Source: Kalaharituber pfeilii
Lineage: Eukaryota > Ascomycota > Pezizomycetes > Pezizales > Pezizaceae
Reading direction: 5' to 3'
Length of the DNA: 13,655 nucleotides
Assembly: GCA_015179045.1 (NCBI GenBank)
Contig: WHUZ01000303.1
Coordinates: 1-13,655 of the forward strand
Shown piece by piece: positions 8,326-13,655 of the stretch; within the stretch, counting starts at the first letter, position 1; every line of letters begins with the position of its first letter. The notes under the pieces were generated by a model. It was not told the DNA's origin. It searched no databases and was given only the letters and a program-made list of their open reading frames with translations. The position numbers were made by a program, and so were the translations under genes.

Positions 8326-8335
8326 AAAAGAGAGG
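8326..8335 (+). other. polypurine tract of gypsy 2
   Basis: AAAAGAGAGG lies four bases before TATAACAATCC, which is taken as the 3' LTR start. A purine run at the end of the pol frame is the usual position in fungal chromoviruses. Confidence 0.55.
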
Positions 8336-8339
8336 CTAC

Positions 8340-8640
8340 TATAACAATCCAATCTGGACTCCTTACCCCAGACCCTCTAGCTTTAATCTTATACTAGTAA
8401 CTAATATACTACTTACTAGTACTTATATATATGTAGCTGACTCTGACATACTTGCAATTTACTGCACTCCTTCTAGCACTTCAATATATATTTCTATACT
8501 TATAAGTATACTTAAGTAATATAGTTGCCAGCATCTCGATCATTGCTTAATAACTTGAATTGAAGAACCTACTAAAACCTATTAGAAGAACCTGAATCTT
8601 TAGAACCTACCAAAAAGTTATTAAAGTATCTGTAAGAAAA
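8340..8640 (+). repeat. probable 3' LTR of gypsy 2, end not resolved
   Basis: The start TATAACA is probably TGTAACA with a RIP change. No clear TGTTACA-type end or 5' partner LTR exists in the window, so the 3' limit is a guess. It contains a TATA-rich zone (about 8420-8430 and 8500-8515). Confidence 0.35.
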
Positions 8641-9440
8641 TTTTTTATATCTCAGAGTATTATATATATTAAATATATTAATACTATGAAATATTGACTA
8701 CTTAATATAGTGACATATCCTTTTTACATGCAGAGTCTAAATACTACTTTGAATTAGCTTACCTCTATAATAGAAGAGTATTTACTGTAACATCTAGTAA
8801 TTTGTACTTTTTATATTATATATTATAAATTTAGAGGTATATTATTAACTACAATTCAGATAACCCTATATTGTAAACTCTAGCTTTCAAGTATCTTTAT
8901 TTTGAACTATAACTCAATTTTATCTCCATTCTTAACAATAACTTCAATTGGGTTATATTCTCAACTATATATTTAATTCACTGATATTTTCAACATTCTA
9001 ATACAAACTATATTATATTACTAAAGTTGAAATTCCTTATAGACATGATATGTTGAATATCTGACCTTGAAAATGTCAGATTTCCTTCTCAATATATACT
9101 ATCTTGAATGGTATTATAGAATATTCTATCAATATAAGTAATACAAGACTTCCAAAATATAGAATTCTAGATATCCAATATATATAGTAAGTATAGGTTT
9201 ATATCTTATTTTCAGTCTAATATAGTAGTTACTAATACAAACTTTTATAAATATAATAGATAATATTATACTTATAATTATTTGAATAGATATTTCTACC
9301 TCTTGTTTACAATACAGTATACTTTCAATACAATACATAAAGATCATAAGATAATGAACAATCATAAAAGTAAGAAATAGTAATAAAGGAGGAGAAAATA
9401 AGTAAAAAGTAACCCAAAATAGATATAGTATATAGTTTTA
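8641..9440. other. very AT-rich stretch without recognisable gene
   Basis: Strongly AT-rich, with TATATA runs and an imperfect 30-bp inverted repeat at 8656-8685. A minus-strand 78-codon frame at 9129-9365 is composed of Ile, Tyr and Leu as expected from AT-rich chance. It could be the rest of the 3' LTR of gypsy 2, or older decayed repeat. Confidence 0.5.
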
Positions 9441-9625
9441 CTATTAGTTTGCAGAAAACAAAATATTAAACAAGCAGAGACAAGAGATAATTAAGAATAA
9501 GAAAGAAAAGGATACATTAAAAAACATATAGAGAAAAGTAGATAATAGAAATAAAGAAATCAAAAAGATAGGAAAAGCTAGGAAAGCAAGGCCTAATGCA
9601 ATATATTAGTATAGTATACTAGTTC
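9441..9625 (+). other. purine-rich segment reading as a Lys-rich tract
   Basis: The plus strand is strongly purine-rich and one frame reads a Lys/Glu/Asn/Arg-rich segment (for example KNKKEKDTLK, then KKIGKARKARPN) with a few TAG stops. Such basic tails end several fungal DNA transposases, but composition alone cannot prove coding origin. Confidence 0.25.
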
Positions 9626-9689
9626 TAATACTATACATCTTGCTCAGTAAATATATTATTTTAGACTAGAGTTGTCTATTATATAGTAG

Positions 9690-10110
9690 TAAGCTGGTTT
9701 CTATAGAGATAGTAATCAAATAGCTACTTTCTTAACTCTATCTTATACTAATTCATATTACCCATTATACTATATACTACTATCTTCTAGTTTATGAGTC
9801 TTGTTTTTTAGAGAAGCTGATCCTTTACCTCTACCTTCATATTCACTACAATAAGATCTTGGATCTAGTTTGAATAGTCCTCCCAGGCCTTAATAAGGTG
9901 GTTATAAACAGCTTGCTACATATTAGTAACTCTCCTTATAATATTAGATTTGTACTTATAAAAGACAGTTTCAAATTTGAACTCAATACAGTTTTGGTTG
10001 AAAGTTCTAAGACTCTATACCTTTAGACAATACTGTAGTATACTAGCTATTAACCAGATAAATTGTTTGTTTATTCTATTCAGAAATCTAAGGTTAATAT
10101 TGCTCTGTAT
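9690..10110 (-). pseudogene. degenerate reading frame, possibly DDE transposase C-terminus
   Basis: On the minus strand one frame runs about 140 codons with few stops. Its best segment, about 9965-9820, reads KSNIIRRVTNM, then QAVYNHLIKAWEDYSN, then IQDLIVVNMKVEVKD. The order (amphipathic helix, A-W-E, I-x-x-L-I, N/S-M, basic residues) resembles the C-terminal end of Tc1/mariner-type DDE transposases, where a Trp-containing helix precedes a Ser-Met motif. No catalytic Asp can be placed. The TA-flanked repeat just beyond (10127) would suit such a transposase, but the link is only proximity. Confidence 0.3.
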
Positions 10111-10126
10111 TTTTGTACCTAAAAAG

Positions 10127-10447
10127 TAGCATTCGCATCAATGCAAGTTGAGTTGGTGTAAGCCTTCAATAAAATTCCTCTGACCCTATTATAAACTCAC
10201 TTAGGAACCGAGTAGTAGTTGTACAGTATCACTCGACTCAGTTATGCTGCACATACAACTCATACCGGCTCACCCAGCAGCTGAGTACTAGTTATATATT
10301 ATCATACCGACTCAGTCCTACCATATATACAACTCATACCAGCTCACTCGGTAGCCGAGTTGGATACGTTTTACACTGTGACAAACCGGCTCAACTCAAA
10401 CTCACTCAGAAAATCTGACTAAGAGCTCACACTGGGTGCGAATGCTA
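10127..10447 (+). mobile_element. 321-bp MITE-like element with TA-flanked terminal inverted repeats
   Basis: The left end TAGCATTCGCA (10127-10137) and right end TGCGAATGCTA (10437-10447) are perfect inverted repeats of 11 bp including the outer TA; weaker pairing extends to about 24 bp. The outer TA on both sides fits a TA target duplication, as made by Tc1/mariner transposases. There is no coding capacity. The interior has two 73-bp units and the palindromic CTCGGTAGCCGAG (10347-10359). A second, truncated copy lies at 3489-3653. An alternative reading as the LTR of an unknown element is not excluded, since the right end also reads TGCTATCA. Confidence 0.6.
10210..10356 (+). repeat. 73-bp tandem duplication inside the MITE-like element
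   Basis: Unit 1 (10210-10282) and unit 2 (10283-10356) share GAGTANTAGTT, CGACTCAG, ATACAACTCATACCRGCTCA and a final CTGAG/CCGAG. The copy at 3489 has only one unit, so the duplication is either specific to this copy or lost there. Confidence 0.7.
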
Positions 10448-10718
10448 TCAGAACTTGGGAGGTTCTTACTACCCAGTCACTTCTATCTCTTAAACCCTAT
10501 TACTCTTATACCATAACTATCAACAGTTACTTTATATCATATACATGCTTTTCTATATCGGCTTAACAAGTATCTTATGGTTCTGAAAAGCACTCAATTT
10601 ATTATCTTCCAATGCAAACTATATCCTGCAACAGCTACATATAATACACTCTATTGTATTTCTCTCATAGGCTCAAACAAATTCCCATAGTGACAGACAA
10701 AGAAAGACAAAAACTAGC
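10448..10718. other. non-coding flank between MITE-like element and LINE
   Basis: About 270 bp without a repeat or reading frame that I recognise. Together with 11639 onward it forms the empty site of the LINE insertion. Confidence 0.5.
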
Positions 10719-10730
10719 AATCCTTCTCAA
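10719..10730. other. target-site duplication of the LINE, left copy
   Basis: AATCCTTCTCAA occurs here and directly after the poly-A tail (11627-11638). The unambiguous part is TCCTTCTCAA, since the leading AA can belong to the tail. It defines the 5' end of the LINE copy at 10731. Confidence 0.75.
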
Positions 10731-10731
10731 C

Positions 10732-11474
10732 AGGCAGGTAGTAGCTGGTGAGTCAGAGGGGTCCTGGTAGGTAGGCACAAAGGCAACTGTATAGGACGGT
10801 GAGGTCTCAGGAGTGAGGAGTGCCCTTAAAGCAGTTGATAGTAGTGCAAAAGTACTACTACCCACAGATTCTCAGGCAGCTATCAGTGTAGTCTAGAAAG
10901 TAGGAAAAACTGGCAAGGCAAGAACCGCAGACCTAGCGCGGGTGATAGAGCTGATTGCAGAGAGGCAGTGGAGGCTAAGGAAGGCAGATGCAGTGAAGCT
11001 AGCATGGGTCAAGGCCTACGTGAGGATAGAAGGCAATGAGAAGGTGGATGAGTTGGCCAAAGAGGGGGCCAAGAGTATAAGGTATGATGGGCAGGCCACT
11101 GAGGGTGGGCTCTGTCAAGAGTTAGTTCGAAAAAGAAAAGAGGAGAGGGAGCATGCAGAGTTTGGGAAAGGCAAATTCGTAAAGTGGGTAGGAGAGCACT
11201 CACAAATTATACTTGGCTGCGGACTGGAAAAGGCGGAGCTATGTGGAGGAGGATGGTTAGTAGCGAGGAGGTATAATGCACATGTGGTGAGGCATGGAGT
11301 GCTGAGCATGTGGTATTCAGATGCACAGAACTGGAGCAGCCTCAGAGGAAGAAAAAAAATGGGGCACATGTCATCTGGTAGTCCTAGAAGAACCTAGAGG
11401 AGAAAAGATGGAAGCAAGAAGGCATGGAAAGTGACCCGGTCGAGTACTGGTTTATCTGCTTTGATTTGGGGTAG
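10732..11474 (+). pseudogene. LINE ORF2 C-terminus: RNase H and CCHC motif, one frameshift
   Basis: RNase H of a LINE polyprotein, which degrades template RNA. One frame reads DGEVSGVRSALKAV (catalytic Glu at 10801-10803), LLPTDSQAAI (Asp at 10867-10869) and WVKAYVRIEGNEKVDELAKE (Asp at 11047-11049). The His that normally follows WVKA is Tyr (TAC, 11017-11019), a RIP-type CAC to TAC change. The first catalytic Asp is lost with the truncated 5' end. Near 11200 the frame shifts by one; the new frame shows NYTWLRTGKG and a zinc motif C-x-C-x7-H-x4-C (11277-11324), ending DPVEYWFICFDLG and TAG at 11472-11474. Three stops before the shift are TGG/CGA/CAG-type. The longest open part starts at an internal GTG (10942), which is not a real start. 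Confidence 0.82.
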
Positions 11475-11607
11475 CTGGGGGCCAGGGGACAGAGGGCACT
11501 GGGTACTCAAGGGTGTATGTAGATTCCGTAGTTAGTTGTCTCAAACCTGGCCTGAGTATATGGGTCCCTGCTATAGGCTAGTAGCTTGTATACAGGGTTA
11601 TGTGAAT

Positions 11608-11628
11608 AAAAAAAAAAAAAAAAAAAAA
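11608..11628 (+). other. poly-A tail of the LINE
   Basis: Twenty-one consecutive A, preceded by GTGAATAAA, so an AATAAA-type signal (11605-11610) overlaps the tail. It is followed at once by the right target duplication. Confidence 0.9.
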
Positions 11629-11638
11629 TCCTTCTCAA
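11627..11638. other. target-site duplication of the LINE, right copy
   Basis: AATCCTTCTCAA, identical to 10719-10730. The first two A are shared with the tail. Confidence 0.75.
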
Positions 11639-12890
11639 TATAACTATATAATGTAGTTTCCTTTATACCACATTCCTCTTATATTGATGAAATACTAATA
11701 GTAGTTAGCAGTAAAGTAGACAAGAATAAATCTTATAGGTACCTTATCTGACATGATGAAATACAATTTAGGCCGTTTGCAGAGGTAAGAGTTGTATTTG
11801 TTATTTATGTATCTTTTAGTAAGGTATGTCAGTAGACTTATCATTCAGGACTCATGTTCTGCGTAGTATGAACTCGCGATAGTATTAATAAATAAGTAGG
11901 TATTAATATGGTAACAGACATAGCACTTCTGACTGCCAATTCCCCAGCGAATCGCGATACAATAAGAGCACTCTTTCCGTACTGGTCCCTACATCTCTAG
12001 ATGTATATTTCCGCTCTAGCATAGAGTAGCAGAGTGGGGTCTTTTTGTTCTAAATGTGAGAAGGAGATAATACCAGTTAGATAGCTGGATTAAACTAGCT
12101 ATACAGTGCCCTCTCATTCAACAAGTCTACCTTAAATAAATTAGCTATCATCATTGTAAAAGTGGGCTAAGTGTTTAAAAAATATAGAATAAGTCGAGTC
12201 TCACCTGTAAACACCTTCCCACTGACTCTGAAACTAAGTTGGAATTGGACTATGCAAATTGTCTATCCTGAGAATATACATAATAACCTACCGTCACATT
12301 AGTAGCAAACAGAAATAACTGCCATATTAATCGCAAAACCTATCTTAAGAAAAACATCTTCATAGCAAGACAGAAGGGCTAGTGGAGTTATCATTATATG
12401 GTTACAATGTGTCATGCAAGAGTTTCCCGCAACAAGATATTTGTACTTGTACAATTAGCCAAATCCTGATGAAAGGAAATAAATTGGCCTTACCATGTGT
12501 AGAAGTGCATGCAAGGTAGGTCTTACCGAGTCTCTTGAGTACAGGTATCATTCAAGGATACAGTATCTATATGCGCACATGAACATAGTAGACTAATGGT
12601 TGCCTGGTTGCCTTGATTGGATTGAAGGCTGACAATATAGGTAAGGGAGTGGAGAATTGGCTCAAGTTCTATAACGTTTGAATAGCATATATAAAGAGTA
12701 TTGGAAAAAGTGGAAGCAAAGCACACCTCACTATCACTGCTCGCGACAGTGAGGCGAAAAAAATGTTGCTTCAAATACCTTAGTGCAATGATCTGCCAAC
12801 ATTTACGAGGTAGCGCTAACCTCTGCTAGCATTATGCTGCGAAAAAGCAAGTGTTCTGTGACAAGTCTGGATCCTAGTCTTCAGTGGTCC
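11639..12890. other. non-repetitive-looking stretch without supported gene
   Basis: About 1250 bp with intermediate base composition and no transposon motif that I recognise. The longest frame is 83 codons on the minus strand (12523-12774), with no known motif and no signal peptide; a GGTAAGA donor-like site follows it and TTGGCTAATTGTACAAG could be a branch point and acceptor, but this is weak. A small hairpin TCACTG-7 nt-CAGTGA sits at 12734-12752. It may be a host spacer or a decayed element of an unfamiliar family. Confidence 0.4.
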
Positions 12891-13655
12891 TCTTATCACA
12901 CGGCAAGGCAAGTAATGTTAGAGGAGGAGGTGAAAGCAGCCCTAAGAAGCACAAAAAAACACATCAGCGCCAAGTCCAGATAGAATTGGTATCGCTTTAT
13001 CAAAGTGGCATTGAAGATACCATTCGGAGACTAGCTTGGTGAATGAGGTTGCAGAGAAGTGGATACAGAACCAGATTCCTAAGGAGTAGAAGAAAATGAA
13101 GGTTGTTATAATACTGAAACTAGGCAAGGATATTAGAACAACGAAAGACTTGGAGACCGATCAACCTGATAAACTGTATAGGCAAGATCAGAAAGAAGGT
13201 AATGGCGAACCGGCTCCAGAAGGAAATAGGACTCTTCCATAAACTGTAGCTGGGTACGAGGAAGGGCAGAAATATAGTGTAAGCAATAGCAAGGGCAGTG
13301 ACAAAGGCACAGAGGTGCCTGCACAGAGGGGGGAGGGCAGCATTAAGTCAAAGCAGATGTAAAGGGGGGGTTTTAACATTGTTAGAAAGGAGGTGGTATT
13401 GAGAAGGATAGAGGAGAAGGGGAGCATAGAGGTAAGAAAGAAGAGAAGGTGGCTGGAGAACTTCATAGGGATGAGAGAATTTAGTGTAGAGTGGGACGGA
13501 AGAGTGAGAGGAAGAGGGAAGGCAATGTAGGGGTCCCATAGGGGTCCCTACTATCACCAGTTCTCTTCTTGATTTTTTATAGTACCAACAATGGAGAAGA
13601 TTAAGCAGAGAGTAAGGGGGGTAGTGACAGGAGTGGAGGTTGAGGCACTTCGTAT
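12891..13655 (+). mobile_element. second LINE fragment, RT region, runs off the right edge
   Basis: Same strand and similar base composition as the LINE at 10731, and possibly the same family. Homology starts near 12900, inside the segment that precedes RT, so it is either 5' truncated or continuous with unrecognised sequence to its left. The YADD box, RNase H and tail would lie right of the window. Confidence 0.75.
12915..13655 (+). pseudogene. LINE reverse transcriptase remnant with several frameshifts
   Basis: RT of a non-LTR retrotransposon, which copies element RNA at a nicked target. The order of motifs is that of the family: MLEEEVKAALRSTK (12915), NTSAPSPDRIG (12958, after a frameshift in an A7 run at 12953-12959), a return to the first frame for WYRFIKVA (12987), NEVAEKWIQNQIPKE (13042), RPINLINCIGKI (13154, third frame), DVKGG then FNIVRKEVVLRR (about 13353-13415, block A, frame broken in the G7T4 run) and GVP-stop-GSLLSPVLF (13530-13568), where the Gln codon of the conserved GVPQGS is TAG. 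Unlike both gypsy elements it is damaged mainly by small indels. Non-functional; the catalytic YADD motif is not in the window. Confidence 0.8.

Larger units (their letters stand above)
3654..8640 (+). mobile_element. Ty3/gypsy chromovirus-like retrotransposon 2, degenerate, 5' truncated
   Basis: Plus-strand order: gag tail with Ser-rich linker, protease, RT, RNase H, integrase split by a solo LTR, chromodomain, polypurine tract (8326-8335) and the start of the 3' LTR (8340). The capsid region and 5' LTR are absent; the left end abuts the TIR repeat, so the missing part may lie left of gypsy 1. The 3' boundary is not visible and 8640 is only an estimate. Protease and capsid-to-pol organisation resemble gypsy 1 (both carry an IDxxxT protease motif and a VVDxR motif), so the two are probably related lineages in opposite orientation. 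Confidence 0.78.
10731..11628 (+). mobile_element. 5'-truncated Tad/I-like LINE insertion
   Basis: An 898-bp non-LTR retrotransposon fragment: the RNase H region from just inside its N-terminus, a C-terminal zinc motif, stop codon, about 130 bp of 3' UTR and a 21-A tail, flanked by a 10-12 bp target duplication. Truncation at the 5' end with a poly-A tail is the normal outcome of target-primed reverse transcription. It is much less AT-rich than its surroundings and has few stops, so it is probably one of the youngest insertions here. Confidence 0.85.

Noticed and set aside
9129..9365. Minus-strand 78-codon frame rich in Ile, Tyr and Leu, resembling a membrane protein
   Set aside because: Hydrophobic Ile/Tyr/Leu-rich readings are expected from AT-rich random sequence. 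There is no upstream context and no motif.
3489..10447. The repeats at 3489-3653 and 10127-10447 as the two LTRs of gypsy 2
   Set aside because: Gypsy 2 already has a polypurine tract and LTR start at 8326-8346, 1.8 kb before the right copy. The repeat has TA-flanked inverted ends of its own and the left copy lies next to gypsy 1, not next to a PBS.
11009..11369. Minus-strand frames of 64 and 84 codons, and 10665-10865 (66 codons)
   Set aside because: All are antisense shadows of the LINE RNase H and zinc region.
12942..13557. Minus-strand frames of 61-92 codons, Leu/Ser/Pro-rich and superficially like secreted proteins
   Set aside because: They are antisense to RT motifs of the second LINE (NTSAPSPDRIG, RPINLINCIGKI, GVP-stop-GS). 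The Leu/Pro richness is the complement of Lys/Glu/Arg/Gly codons.
1..13655. CRISPR array, rRNA, tRNA gene or bacterial operon signals
   Set aside because: No regularly spaced identical repeats, no complete tRNA fold or rRNA block was seen, and the retroelement content is eukaryotic.

Overview
The window looks like an AT-rich transposon graveyard from a filamentous ascomycete (Pezizomycotina). The evidence is two degenerate Ty3/gypsy retrotransposons (one with a terminal chromodomain, the fungal chromovirus layout), two Tad/I-like LINE fragments (one with RNase H and a C-terminal zinc motif), and decay dominated by TAG/TAA stops and C-to-T or G-to-A changes, which is the pattern left by repeat-induced point mutation (RIP). 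I found no intact host gene. Host class is an inference from element types and decay style, not from a species-specific gene.

Layout. 1-644 (minus): a very small LTR element, with two LTRs, a primer-binding site, about 190 bp of non-coding sequence and a polypurine tract, matching the TRIM architecture. 645-3488 (minus): Ty3/gypsy element 1 with 5' LTR, leader, gag, protease and the start of RT, cut where the TRIM begins. 3489-3653 (plus): the right half of a small TIR repeat, abutting the LTR of gypsy 1. 3654 to about 8640 (plus): Ty3/gypsy element 2 (gag tail, protease, RT, RNase H, integrase, chromodomain, polypurine tract, start of 3' LTR), interrupted in its integrase by a 638-bp solo LTR (6626-7263) flanked by the 5-bp duplication CCTAC. 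8641-10126: very AT-rich sequence with no recognisable gene except a doubtful transposase-like remnant on the minus strand. 10127-10447: a complete 321-bp TA-flanked, MITE-like copy of the repeat at 3489. 10731-11628 (plus): a 5'-truncated LINE with a 21-A tail and a target-site duplication. 11639-12890: moderately AT-rich sequence with no supported gene. 12891-13655 (plus): the RT region of a second LINE running off the window.

The junctions imply a nested history: gypsy 2 received the small TIR repeat, gypsy 1 landed in that repeat, and the TRIM landed in the RT of gypsy 1. The solo LTR and the LINE insertion of 10731-11628 are less mutated and probably later. No coding unit here appears functional. 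I did not find a new multi-gene system. The most unusual objects are the TRIM with a candidate autonomous partner beside it and the two-copy MITE-like repeat.
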